From NCBI GenBank assembly GCA_900541035.1, contig UQIN01000012.1, positions 9,260 through 73,259 on the forward strand: DNA of 64,000 nucleotides, read 5' to 3'. The notes below the pieces were generated by a model. It did not search any database, was not told where the DNA came from, and worked only from the letters and a program-made list of their open reading frames with translations. The position numbers and the translations under genes were made by a program. Shown here piece by piece: positions 35,632-44,893 of this stretch (positions are counted from its first letter, which is position 1; each line of letters starts with the position of its first letter). Source of the stretch: an uncultured Collinsella sp. (lineage in GTDB: Bacteria > Actinomycetota > Coriobacteriia > Coriobacteriales > Coriobacteriaceae).

Positions 35632-38076
35632 GTGAACGCCTTTGACCGCTACGCCCCGTTTATCCAAGACTTCATCTACTCCCACGATTGGGAGAGCTTG
35701 CGCTCTATCCAGGTTGCGGCGGCAGATGCCATCTTTAACACGCAGGACAATGTGCTCCTGACGGCATCCACGGCTTCCGGCAAAACCGAGGCAGCCTTTT
35801 TTCCCATCCTGACCGAGTTTTGGGAGAGGCCGCCCGCAAGCGTGGGCGCCCTCTACATTGGCCCCCTCAAGGCGCTCATCAATGACCAATTCGTTCGCCT
35901 CAACGATCTGTGCGAAGAAGCCGATATCCCTGTCTGGCACTGGCATGGCGATGTCTCGCAGTCGCACAAGGCTAAGCTCATCAAAAAACCGAGCGGCATC
36001 TTGCAGATTACGCCCGAGTCACTCGAGGCGCTCCTGATCCATAAGCACGTGGCGATCCCTCGTATATTCTGCGACCTGCGCTATGTGGTTATCGACGAAG
36101 TCCATTCGCTCATGCGCGGCGACCGCGGCGGGCAGACGCTCTGCCTTATCGAGCGGCTCTCGCGCATGGCAGGCGTGCAGCCCCGCCGCATCGGTCTGTC
36201 GGCAACCATCGGCGACCCCGAGCGCACGGGCGCCTTCCTGTCGCAGGGGACGGGACGCAACTGCGTCATCCCCCGTTTTGAGGAGCCGCGCCGCGTGTGG
36301 CGCATCTCCATGGAGCACTTCTACAACTCGGGTCCCCAGGCGCAGCAGCGAGGATTCGCGAGCACAGGTCCGCAGGAAGCTGAGGTGCTCGCATGCGAGC
36401 GCATTGAGGCAGCGGCACCAGCGGCACTGCCCGCCGGCGCCCAAGACATGCGTCACAGCGGACAGCTCACACAAGAGGAGCGCCGTCAACGTCGTGAGCG
36501 GGCACGGGGCAAGGCCGCACCCAAGGACCGCCGAACTTCCTCGGCCCCCGAGGGCGAAGTCGACATCCCACGAGCGACCGAGCAGGCGCTTCTCAACCCC
36601 ACCGACACGGCGCCCGACAACGCCGACCCCGGTATGGGCTATATCTTTGAGCATACGCGCGGCCGCAAGTGCCTGGTCTTTGCCAACTCGCGCGAGGAGG
36701 CAGAGGCCGTGTGCTCCATGCTGCGCAGCTACTGCGAAAGTCGACACGAGCCCGACCGCTTTCTCATCCATCACGGCAATCTTTCGGCATCGCTGCGCGA
36801 GACGGCCGAGGAGCTCATGCGCGACGAGGAGCAGGCGCAGACAACCGTCACCACCTCTACGCTGGAGCTCGGTATCGATATCGGCCGCCTGGAGCGCGCC
36901 TTCCAGATTGACGCGCCGTTTACCGTCAGCTCCTTTTTGCAGCGCATGGGGCGCACAGGCCGTCGCGACCTTCCGCCCGAGATGTGGTTTGTCATGCGCG
37001 AGGAAGAACCCGAGCCGCGCACGATGATGCCCGAGACCATCCCGTGGAAACTCCTGCAGGGCATCGCGCTCGTACAACTCTATCGCGAGGAAAAGTGGGT
37101 CGAGCCGCCCGAGCTCGATCGACTCCCCTACAGCCTGCTCTACCACCAGACCATGTCGACGCTCGCCAGCACCGGCGAGCTCACGCCGGCCGAGCTTGCT
37201 CAGCGTGTACTCACGCTCAGCTATTTCCACCGCGTCTCGGCCGATGACTATCGCGTACTGCTGCGCCACCTCATCAAGATCGACCACATCCAGGTCACCG
37301 AGGGCGGTGGGCTCATCGTGGGTCTCGCGGGAGAGCGCATCATCAACAACTTTAAGTTCTACGCCGTGTTCCAGGAAAACGAGGAGTTCACCGTTCGCAG
37401 CGAGTCGGCCGAGTTGGGCACGATCGTCAACCCCCCTCCGCCCGGTGAGCGCATCGCCATCGCCGGACACTGCTGGATTGTCGAGGAAGTGGACTGGAAG
37501 CGCCACACCGTCTTTGCCACGCAGGTCAAGGGCCGTGTGCCGGCATACTTTGGCGATTGCCCCGGAGACATCAATACACACGTACTCGAGCGCATGCGCA
37601 AGGCGCTCAACGAACATGCCACGTATCCGTATCTTATGGGTAACGCGCGGGCCCGCTTGGCGCAGGCTCGCCATACGGCTGAGATTTCGGGTGCGGGAAC
37701 TAGGCCGCTCATTAACCTGGGCGGCGACACCTGGGCGCTCTTCCCCTGGTTGGGAAGCTACGCCTTTCTGGCGCTCGAGCGTATGCTTAAAATCAAATGC
37801 GCAGCTGAGCTGGGCCTTCGCGGACTCGACCCGTCACGCCCGTACTTTATGCAGTTTAAGATGAAGGCCGACGAGGAGACGTTCTTTGAGGTGCTCGCCG
37901 CCGAGGCCGAGAAGGACTTCGATCCCATCGAGCTCGTCTATCCCGGCGAGGTGCCTTATTTTGACCGCTACGACGAGTTTGTTCCCGAAGAGCTCGTGCG
38001 CAAGGGCTTTGCCGAAGGCGTGCTCGACATCGAGGGCATGAAGCAGCGCGTTCTCGGCTGGCGCGACCACGCCTAA
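35632..38076 (+). CDS. Lhr/BrxHI-like DEAD/DEAH helicase
   Basis: 814 residues from GTG 35632, fixed by GAGAGGAGG 4 bases upstream. Motif I TASTASGKTEA (about 44-54), Ia GPLKALINDQ, II VIDEVHS, III GLSATIGD, V TTSTLELGIDIG, VI QRMGRTGRR. After the second RecA domain come winged-helix-like and C-terminal regions as in Lhr-type helicases. A charged, low-complexity insert of ~90 residues (about 250-340, rich in Arg/Glu) separates motif III from motif IV, which is unusual. Third gene of the TerB-BrxD-helicase unit. A 116-base gap precedes it, so it may have its own promoter. Confidence 0.9.
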   Translation: MNAFDRYAPFIQDFIYSHDWESLRSIQVAAADAIFNTQDNVLLTASTASGKTEAAFFPILTEFWERPPASVGALYIGPLKALINDQFVRLNDLCEEADIPVWHWHGDVSQSHKAKLIKKPSGILQITPESLEALLIHKHVAIPRIFCDLRYVVIDEVHSLMRGDRGGQTLCLIERLSRMAGVQPRRIGLSATIGDPERTGAFLSQGTGRNCVIPRFEEPRRVWRISMEHFYNSGPQAQQRGFASTGPQEAEVLACERIEAAAPAALPAGAQDMRHSGQLTQEERRQRRERARGKAAPKDRRTSSAPEGEVDIPRATEQALLNPTDTAPDNADPGMGYIFEHTRGRKCLVFANSREEAEAVCSMLRSYCESRHEPDRFLIHHGNLSASLRETAEELMRDEEQAQTTVTTSTLELGIDIGRLERAFQIDAPFTVSSFLQRMGRTGRRDLPPEMWFVMREEEPEPRTMMPETIPWKLLQGIALVQLYREEKWVEPPELDRLPYSLLYHQTMSTLASTGELTPAELAQRVLTLSYFHRVSADDYRVLLRHLIKIDHIQVTEGGGLIVGLAGERIINNFKFYAVFQENEEFTVRSESAELGTIVNPPPPGERIAIAGHCWIVEEVDWKRHTVFATQVKGRVPAYFGDCPGDINTHVLERMRKALNEHATYPYLMGNARARLAQARHTAEISGAGTRPLINLGGDTWALFPWLGSYAFLALERMLKIKCAAELGLRGLDPSRPYFMQFKMKADEETFFEVLAAEAEKDFDPIELVYPGEVPYFDRYDEFVPEELVRKGFAEGVLDIEGMKQRVLGWRDHA

Positions 38077-38102
38077 GACCAGTCTTTTTGGGACGGGGAG
38101 AC

Positions 38103-38981
38103 CTATTTGTCGTGAAGAACGGTGCCGAGGAAGTCGGTGTCGAAGGGCACGGCTTCGGCAAAGGCGTAGTTGCCGTCGCTGGCGATGAGCAGGTAGTTCT
38201 CCTCGCCGCCGAACTCTGCATCGCCACATGGGACCACCCAGGCGTGGGCGAACACCTCGAGCGCCGTGGCGGCGCAATCGCGCAGGAACGTTACGTCGCT
38301 CCCCTCGTTTGCGCTCACGATATTGGCAACGTAGATACCCCCGGGGTTCAGGCTGCCTCGCACCAAACGCAACGCCTCAACCGTCGCCAGCTCGCGTACG
38401 GGCTCGGCACCGCCAAAGCAATCGCTCACGACCACGTCGTAGCGACGATGGCCCACGCTCGTCACACCCAAATACGAGCGAGCCTCAGCGGTTATCACCC
38501 GCAGGCGATCGCCCGCCGCGCGCTCCAGCTCGTCTAGGTAGAACCAGCGGCGCGCCAGGCGCGTAATCTCTCCGTCATACTCGATGACGTCCATGCGCAA
38601 GCCCTCGTGCGACATCAGCGCGAACTTAGGATAGGCAAACCCGCCGCCACCCAGCACAAGCATGCGGTTGATGCCGTGACCATAAGCATCGTGCATCGCA
38701 TCCTCGGACTCAAACACGTCGTCAAACGCACGATAGTACGCAAAGACGGGCTCCGCCCAACGCTCACCAACGTAGCTTGCGCTTTGGTAGACGCCGCCTT
38801 GCACCAACACGCGAATCTCATCGCCGTCCCCATCGTGCACGCGTTTCACACGCGCCAACCCATTGCGGGTTCGCGCAACCTGCAGACAGGCAGCACGAAC
38901 AGCGACGGCGGCCGCACCAAGCGCCGCGGCTCCCAGGGCAACGCCGGCAACGACGCCAGCAGAAACACTCGGCTTGTTCAT
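38103..38981 (-). CDS. Spermidine synthase-like methyltransferase with N-terminal membrane segment
   Basis: 292 residues. One hydrophobic segment (about 7-31) precedes a SpeE-type Rossmann domain: MLVLGGGGFAYPKF, MDVIEYDGEITRLARRWF and YDVVVSDCFGG. Similar SpeE-like proteins in actinobacteria are often not true aminopropyltransferases, so spermidine synthesis is uncertain. AAAGGAG lies 6 bases before the ATG within the end of the Elp3 gene, and the stop of Elp3 abuts the start, so the two are one operon. Confidence 0.82.
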   Translation of the reverse strand: MNKPSVSAGVVAGVALGAAALGAAAVAVRAACLQVARTRNGLARVKRVHDGDGDEIRVLVQGGVYQSASYVGERWAEPVFAYYRAFDDVFESEDAMHDAYGHGINRMLVLGGGGFAYPKFALMSHEGLRMDVIEYDGEITRLARRWFYLDELERAAGDRLRVITAEARSYLGVTSVGHRRYDVVVSDCFGGAEPVRELATVEALRLVRGSLNPGGIYVANIVSANEGSDVTFLRDCAATALEVFAHAWVVPCGDAEFGGEENYLLIASDGNYAFAEAVPFDTDFLGTVLHDK

Positions 38982-40889
38982 CTAGAGCTCCTTTTGCAGA
39001 TAGAGTCCATGATCGTAAAAACCCAAATGGCGATAGTACTCGCGCGTACCAATCGCGCTGATCACGTTGATGCGCGTATAACCCGCATCCCGGGCAATCT
39101 CGCACGCACGCTCTACGAGCAGACGCCCCAACCCATGGTGCTGGGCCGCCTGGCCTTGATACCCCACGCGCGCCGCCATGCCATACACGTGTACCTCGCG
39201 AATCATCGCCTCGTCCGGCATCGTCAGCAACTCGTCCGCATGCGCGGCAACAAACGAATGGTCGGGCAGCGACAACCGCAAAAAGCCCGCGATCTTGCCC
39301 TGCGGCGTCACCCACTGCAAAAAGCACTCGTGCGTCACCGGCGTCTCGTACGCCACCTCCTCATCAAGAGATAGCTCATCCAAGTCGGCACCCGCCGTGC
39401 TGATCTCGCGATAGCGAATCTCGCGCACCGTCGCACCGTCACCCCGAGCGGCCAAGCGGTTTTCGACGAGCTGACGCAGGTTGGGTTTCTTGTTGCCCAC
39501 CATGATGTCGTCGGAACTAAAGTCGCGGATCATGCGACTGATGCGGCAGAACGCCGGCGTCACCACGATGTCGTCGGCCAGCACATCGAGCAGCTCTTCC
39601 TCGGTATAGGGACGCCACTCGCCGCGCTCGTAGCAGCCCACCAGACGCGAGCCCTCGATGAGCGCACACGGGTAAACCTTGACCTCGTCGGGCATAAAGG
39701 CCCCTTCGGTCATAAAGCGTTCGTAGTCGCGCTTGTCCCCCTCGGGCGTGGCGCCCAGCAAGTTAAGCATAAAATGCGCGTGGATCTTAAAGCCAAACAG
39801 GCGCGCAAGCGAAAACGCCCGCTCGATCTGCGCCACCGAAATACGACGCTCGTTGATATCGAGCAAATGTTGGTCGAGACTCTGAATACCCATCTGGATC
39901 TTGGTGCAGCCCAGGCGGCGGATGAGCGTAAGCGCCTGCGGCGTTACGGCATCGGGGCGCGTCTCGATAACGAGCCCCACCACGCGATGCTTCGCCGTCT
40001 CGTTGATGCGCTGCTGACGCTCAAGTTCCTCCATCGTTGCCGTCTGCCACTTGGCAACCTCGCCCCACGGCGTACCAGGGCCGTACAGACGACGCACCGC
40101 ACGGTTATAGCCGCCCACGGCAGCATCCACACGCTCCTGCTCGTCGGCAACGCCAGCAGCAAGCTCAGCCTCGTCTGTCGCAATGCCGGCAACCCGATAG
40201 CGCTCGCGGCGCTCTGTTACCACCGGCGGCAGCGCATCGGCGGGAGCGTCATCGAGCAGGCGCCCCGCCTCGGCACGGCTGATGCCCGGACGCGCCAGCA
40301 TGGGGTTGGCCGCCACGCCGGCGACGGCATCGTCATTGAGCGCACGGAAAAGCTCCGACATAAACCACGTCTGATACCCTTGCGGATAGTCGCTCCAGGT
40401 GCCACCGAGCACGATGAGCTCAATCTTATCGGTTGCGTGCCCCATCTGCGAAAGCGCGGTCAGACGAGCGCTCACCTGCAGATACGGGTCAAAGCAATTT
40501 TGCTCCGCACGGGCGCACGCCGGCTCGGCGTGCAGGTAGCTTTTGGGCATGCGCAGATCGTTGGGACAAAACAGGCAATCGCCCGAGCATGGCCAGGGCT
40601 TGGTGATAACGGTAATGGTCGCCACGCCCGAAGCCGTGCGACGAGGCTTCATACGCAGCACCTGCAGCAGTCGACGTTCCAGCTCGGCATCGACATTCCA
40701 CCCAGCCCAACGAGCCGGCTCCTCACGTTTTACCCGCTGGTAGAACGGCAGCAGACGGCGCTTGGCCAAATCGCGTTTGTCGGCACCCTCACGGCGCGCC
40801 TCGGCATGTATCAGTTTGACGAGCGCTTTGTCGTCCACGGTCTCGCCGCGACGCAGAGCCTCGAGTATGTTCAAGATAATCTGTTCCAT
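38982..40889 (-). CDS. elp3: Bacterial Elp3: radical SAM/GNAT tRNA U34 carboxymethyl-type modification enzyme
   Basis: 635 residues. Radical SAM cluster motif CX3CX2C at Cys101/105/108 in PWPCSGDCLFCPND, followed by IELIVLGGTWSDYPQGYQ, VIETRPDAVT and IQMGIQSLDQHLLDINERR, all Elp3 landmarks. The C-terminal ~140 residues are a GNAT acetyltransferase (GQAAQHHGLGRLLVERACEIA). Elp3 uses acetyl-CoA and SAM to form the cm5 group on tRNA uridine 34. Single-gene Elp3 without other Elongator subunits is known in some bacteria and archaea. Operon with the SpeE-like gene. A Trm9-like methyltransferase lies about 2 kb away. Confidence 0.92.
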   Translation of the reverse strand: MEQIILNILEALRRGETVDDKALVKLIHAEARREGADKRDLAKRRLLPFYQRVKREEPARWAGWNVDAELERRLLQVLRMKPRRTASGVATITVITKPWPCSGDCLFCPNDLRMPKSYLHAEPACARAEQNCFDPYLQVSARLTALSQMGHATDKIELIVLGGTWSDYPQGYQTWFMSELFRALNDDAVAGVAANPMLARPGISRAEAGRLLDDAPADALPPVVTERRERYRVAGIATDEAELAAGVADEQERVDAAVGGYNRAVRRLYGPGTPWGEVAKWQTATMEELERQQRINETAKHRVVGLVIETRPDAVTPQALTLIRRLGCTKIQMGIQSLDQHLLDINERRISVAQIERAFSLARLFGFKIHAHFMLNLLGATPEGDKRDYERFMTEGAFMPDEVKVYPCALIEGSRLVGCYERGEWRPYTEEELLDVLADDIVVTPAFCRISRMIRDFSSDDIMVGNKKPNLRQLVENRLAARGDGATVREIRYREISTAGADLDELSLDEEVAYETPVTHECFLQWVTPQGKIAGFLRLSLPDHSFVAAHADELLTMPDEAMIREVHVYGMAARVGYQGQAAQHHGLGRLLVERACEIARDAGYTRINVISAIGTREYYRHLGFYDHGLYLQKEL

Positions 40890-40987
40890 GACCCCATTGT
40901 AAAGGCAAAGGCGTCGGAGCCCGTCACGGCTCCGACGCCTCCATCAAACAGCGCAGCTATGGTATATAAGTCTTCGATAACCGCCCG

Positions 40988-41887
40988 TCACTCTGAATTA
41001 AATGACATGTCGCCCGAACCGACCTCAAAACGATACGTAGCAGACTTATCGCCGTTATCGAATTCAAGATTCAAAATGGTCTCGCCGTCGTAGCCAAGCG
41101 GAAGGAAATCGCTCTCGAAGTCGCCGCTGCCCAAGGCGAGGCTCGCCTTAAAGCCCGTCGAGTTCGGAACCGTCATCTCCACATCGCCCGAGCCCACACT
41201 CACGTCCATCGACTTCGCGGGGGCCTGGTAGAGCTCGAACGTCACATCGCCCGAACCGACCTCGGCATTCAGGGTATCGGTCACGGTGCCCGCGAACTCG
41301 ATGTCTCCCGAGTCCAACGTCAAATCGAAGTCGTGGCACGCAATGTCCGTAATCGTCAGATCCCCCGACCCCACATTCGCCGAAATGTCCATCATGTTAT
41401 CGGCAAGCTCGCGCGGCAGCTCGATGGTGACCGTACGGTCAAGCGCACGCTCGTCATCGCAGTCGAACTGGTTAATCTTGAGCGTAGAGCCCCTAATCTC
41501 GGCCAGATTTTGCGTGGCAGCATCGTAAGCAGTTACTCCTTTTGCAACGCGACCACTCTCGATGACACGCACCGGCCCATCGGAAACGTACTTAATATCG
41601 ACCGTACCCGACGTCACATCCAGGTCAAGGGACTGGAATGAGTCGGCATCGAAGGTTTCACTCGAAAGCTTTTGAGACTGAGCGGAGTAAATACCGTCAT
41701 CAAAAACATCGTCCTCGTCAAACGCATCGTCCATACCAGACAAGCCGGATACAACATCGTTGAGATTCCACGGTCCATCAAAATGAATCAAAGTCCGCGA
41801 AGTGCCAACGACAAGCCCGATGATGAGCACAAACGCTCCGATGCCAATGCCCAAGCGCCTCTTAGACTCATGCGAGAGCTTCATCAT
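40988..41887 (-). CDS. DUF4097-type membrane-anchored beta-repeat protein
   Basis: 299 residues. One membrane segment (about 12-32) then an extracellular part in which VGSGDV/LDSGDI-type motifs recur about every 20-25 residues (SGTVDI, VGSGDLTI, LDSGDIEF, VGSGDVTF, VGSGDVEM, LGSGDFES, VGSGDMSF), which fits a right-handed beta helix or solenoid. This is the DUF4097 pattern. It overlaps the HTH gene by 4 bases and is probably controlled with it; in Firmicutes such pairs respond to envelope stress. Function unknown. Confidence 0.85.
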   Translation of the reverse strand: MMKLSHESKRRLGIGIGAFVLIIGLVVGTSRTLIHFDGPWNLNDVVSGLSGMDDAFDEDDVFDDGIYSAQSQKLSSETFDADSFQSLDLDVTSGTVDIKYVSDGPVRVIESGRVAKGVTAYDAATQNLAEIRGSTLKINQFDCDDERALDRTVTIELPRELADNMMDISANVGSGDLTITDIACHDFDLTLDSGDIEFAGTVTDTLNAEVGSGDVTFELYQAPAKSMDVSVGSGDVEMTVPNSTGFKASLALGSGDFESDFLPLGYDGETILNLEFDNGDKSATYRFEVGSGDMSFNSE

Positions 41888-42606
41888 TCGTCACCCTCTT
41901 TGGCACATGGCTCAGCGGTGGTCGTGGTAGCCACGTCAGCATCAGGTTCTGCAGAAGCATCCTTCCCCTGGGCCTTGATTGCCACCGACGCCGGACCAAC
42001 CTGAATATCCCCGCGCGCCCAATCACCATCGAGCGCACGCGCCACCCAGTGATAGATGGGAATCGTAAAGAAGATCAGCGCGGCAAAGGGGCCGGCACCA
42101 AACAGGAACATCAGCAAAAAGAACAGCAGCCAGCACACGGCCCAATACGGGAACGACTGGAACGGGCCCTTCACCGGAGTCGAGCCAACCGCGGTGCCAC
42201 TCGTCGCCTGCGCCGTAGCGGCATTGGCGGCCTGCGCACTCCAGCTTGCCGCCTGCGCCGCCTTGGCCGCGGCATCACTTGCCTGCGTAGCTGCCTCCGT
42301 GGCGCGTGCCGCCGCCTCATGGGTGCGGGCGCGCTCCGCCGCCTCGGCCTCGCGCTGACGGGCGCGGTCCTCGTTCTCAAACTCGATATCGTCCTCGATC
42401 TCATCGCTCGGATTGAGCAGCTCGTCCAGGCTCACGCCATAGAGTTTGGCAAGCGAGATCAGATTCTCGGTATCGGGCGAGCTCTCCGCACGCTCCCATT
42501 TACTGACCGCCTGGCGCGACAGTCCCAGCTTTCGTGCAAGCCCTTCTTGGCTAAAACCCTTGCTGCGACGAAGGTCGGCGAGCCGCTGCGCAGTTTCTAC
42601 ATTCAT
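41884..42606 (-). CDS. HTH-XRE regulator with C-terminal membrane segments
   Basis: 240 residues from ATG 42606, fixed by AGGAGGAACC. Residues ~6-60 are a Cro/CI-type helix-turn-helix: RLADLRRSKGFSQEGLARKLG, SRQAVSKWERAES. Then an acidic stretch, a long Ala-rich coiled-coil-like segment (about 90-140) and two membrane segments near 155-195. It is probably a membrane-tethered repressor that senses the envelope and regulates itself and the overlapping DUF4097 gene. Confidence 0.87.
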   Translation of the reverse strand: MNVETAQRLADLRRSKGFSQEGLARKLGLSRQAVSKWERAESSPDTENLISLAKLYGVSLDELLNPSDEIEDDIEFENEDRARQREAEAAERARTHEAAARATEAATQASDAAAKAAQAASWSAQAANAATAQATSGTAVGSTPVKGPFQSFPYWAVCWLLFFLLMFLFGAGPFAALIFFTIPIYHWVARALDGDWARGDIQVGPASVAIKAQGKDASAEPDADVATTTTAEPCAKEGDE

Positions 42607-42873
42607 GGTTCCTCCTATGTGATGCCAGCCGTGCCGCCGGACCGTTTTTGTTCTTAAGGCGCCTTGCACAGTTAAAAATGTATCCGCCACCGCCAAAAGC
42701 ATGCCACCTATTCTAGTGAGATTTTTGACAACCGGCGGTTGCGGGTGCATATGAGCTGCGGAAATGTGTCCAAACAAAGCAATGACCCGTAGCTTGGTTG
42801 TCCCCGTTGCAGCGTTAACGGTAGTATGGTCGTACTGTTAATTCCGCACCGCCAACGGAGGGAGTTCCGCGCC

Positions 42874-43746
42874 GTGAACCGCGATTTCGCTTCATCGCTC
42901 ATCCAGCTCAACAACACGTTCTATCGCGAGCACTCCGCTTCCTTCTCCGATACGCGCCAGGCCCCGTGGCCCGGCTGGGTGCGCACCATGGACATCGCGC
43001 TCGAACAGCTCGATGTCGCCACGATTGAGCATCCCGTCCGCGTCTTCGATCTCGCCTGCGGCAATATGCGATTCGAGAACTTTGCCGCCGGCGGCGCGCT
43101 TGCCGCCAAGGGCGTCGACGGCGCAAACCCCTCGGCAGATGCCAGCTGCCCGTTTGAGTTTTACGGCGTCGACTCATGCCAAGACCTGGCCATCGATGCA
43201 CATGGCCACGCGCTGCGCATTCCCAACCTGCACTTCCAGGAGCTCGACGTGCTCGATGCCCTCATGAAACTCAATCCCGCCGAGGCGCCTGACGCGCTTT
43301 TCGACGCCCCGCTCGCCGACATCTCAGCCTGCTTTGGCTTTATGCACCACGTGCCGTCGTGCGAGTACCGCGTACGCGTGCTCGACGCCCTGGTGCGCCA
43401 GACGCGCCCAGGCGGCATCATCGCCATCAGCTTTTGGGAGTTTATGAACGACGAGCGCATGGCGCGCAAGGCCGTTCGCGCCGAGGCCCGCGCCGAGCTC
43501 ACCCCGCCGTTTGAGGGTTACGATTCCGCGCAGTTTGAAGCCGGCGACCACCTCATTGGCTGGCAAAACGACCGCCACGCCTACCGCTATTGCCATCACT
43601 TTGACGATCAGCAGATCACCGACCTGGTGCGCGGCGTCCGTACGTTCTACAAGAGCGGCGAGGTCCCCGTGCGCGAGCTTGAGCGCTTCCATGCCGACGG
43701 TCGCAGCGGCGAGCTCAACCGCTATGTGATTCTCAAGCGTCTGTAG
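42874..43746 (+). CDS. Trm9/class I SAM-dependent methyltransferase
   Basis: 290 residues from GTG 42874 (GGAGGGAG 9 bases upstream); an ATG 48 bases earlier lacks a better ribosome site. SAM-binding motif VRVFDLACGNMRF, then FEFYGVDSC, DISACFGFMHHVPS and PGGIIAISFWEF. The N-terminal FYREHSASFSDTRQAPWPGW resembles the N-terminus of eukaryotic Trm9/ALKBH8 methyltransferases, which methylate the cm5 group made by Elongator. With Elp3 encoded nearby this suggests a tRNA wobble-uridine role, an inference from motif memory and context. Confidence 0.8.
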   Translation: MNRDFASSLIQLNNTFYREHSASFSDTRQAPWPGWVRTMDIALEQLDVATIEHPVRVFDLACGNMRFENFAAGGALAAKGVDGANPSADASCPFEFYGVDSCQDLAIDAHGHALRIPNLHFQELDVLDALMKLNPAEAPDALFDAPLADISACFGFMHHVPSCEYRVRVLDALVRQTRPGGIIAISFWEFMNDERMARKAVRAEARAELTPPFEGYDSAQFEAGDHLIGWQNDRHAYRYCHHFDDQQITDLVRGVRTFYKSGEVPVRELERFHADGRSGELNRYVILKRL

Positions 43747-43865
43747 GCATCGACGACTCGTCGCCGAGCCGCACCGCATCTTTCGGGCAAACTATGCCCA
43801 CCCTTTTTTCAACCCATTGACGGAACGTGCAGCTATGCGTTCCACACTTATGACCAAGGAGCCAC

Positions 43866-44705
43866 ATGGGAGCCGTCCACGTTCGCACGCCTAAGAACTT
43901 TGTGCTCGAGGAGCGCCTGGAGCGCTACGCCGATGCGATTGAGACGAACCCCGAGGCTTATGCCGGAGATTGGCGCGAGGCTTGCGCGCCAGCTGGCAGC
44001 AAGCCATTCGAACACCTTCACCTGGATCTTGGCTGCGGCAAGGGAACGTACCTTGTAGAGCGCGCGGCCCACGAGCCAAACACGCTCTTTATCGGTATGG
44101 ACCAGGAGCCCATCTGTATCGCCTATGCCGCGCAGAAAATCTGCGAGCAGGAACTGGCCAACGCACTCGTCCTGCCCCGAGGCGCCGCATCGCTGCCACA
44201 GCTGTTTGCCGCAGGCGAGCTCGATGCCATCACCATTAACTTTCCCACGCCGCAGCCCAAGGCCAAGTACGCTAAAAAACGACTCGTCCATGTCGACCAT
44301 CTGATGCTCTACCGCCCGCTCTTTTCAGCCGGCGCCACCGTCACACTGCGCACCGACAGCAAGCCGTTGCGCGATTACGCCCTGGGACAGTTTGCCGCGG
44401 CCGGCTACGATACGCTTTGGGTAAGCGACGACGTCCGCCGCGACCATCCCGAGCATCCCGAGACCGAGTACGAGTGCCGCACGCGCGAGATGGGTGCCGC
44501 CGTCTATGGCATTTGCGCCACACCCGGCGCGCGGCCTAGCGATGAACAGCTCGCGGCGGGCCACGAGCAGGAGCAAAGCCTTGCCTGCTACCTGCCCGAA
44601 AACCTCGATGCGCTCACCTATGTACCTCTGGGCATGGAAGAGGCCGTCGAGAACTTTAGAAACCGCGCCCGCAAAGGCAAGAAGCGCCTGCCGCAGGAGT
44701 CCTAG
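43866..44705 (+). CDS. trmB: tRNA (guanine-N7-)-methyltransferase
   Basis: 279 residues; CCAAGGAG 4-5 bases before the ATG. SAM motif HLDLGCGKGTYLVE, IGMDQE, and the TrmB catalytic segment NFPTPQPKAKYAKKRLVH (NFPDPWPKxRHxKRRL in the family). It forms m7G46 in tRNA. The usual family Asp-Pro-Trp is Thr-Pro-Gln here, a mild divergence. The C-terminal ~60 residues exceed the usual length. Same strand as the Trm9-like gene, 119 bases downstream. Confidence 0.88.
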   Translation: MGAVHVRTPKNFVLEERLERYADAIETNPEAYAGDWREACAPAGSKPFEHLHLDLGCGKGTYLVERAAHEPNTLFIGMDQEPICIAYAAQKICEQELANALVLPRGAASLPQLFAAGELDAITINFPTPQPKAKYAKKRLVHVDHLMLYRPLFSAGATVTLRTDSKPLRDYALGQFAAAGYDTLWVSDDVRRDHPEHPETEYECRTREMGAAVYGICATPGARPSDEQLAAGHEQEQSLACYLPENLDALTYVPLGMEEAVENFRNRARKGKKRLPQES

Positions 44706-44770
44706 GGGCTTCTGATGGTCGCGGCGTCGGAAAACATACGCAAATAGGCGCTAGCGAACGGCCCTCAAGC

Positions 44771-44893
44771 CTAAGTGAGTAGACTTTTTTGCAATAGCCA
44801 AGCACAGCCCGCATAGCGAAACATAAAATCGCAGGTAGAGCCCTTGCGCAAAAGCCATGTGCTCGCGATATTGCAAAAAGTCTACTCACTTAG
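44771..44893. repeat. 123-bp palindromic element, copy A
   Basis: Terminal inverted repeats of 18 bp (44771-44788 and 44876-44893) are perfect, starting CTAAGTGAGTAG. Beyond one extra T the stem goes on for seven more pairs (TGCAATA with TATTGCA). It aligns without gaps to copies B and C; GCAGG at internal positions 61-65 and CTTG at 73-76 are shared by all. It sits 65 bases after the trmB stop. Confidence 0.9.
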
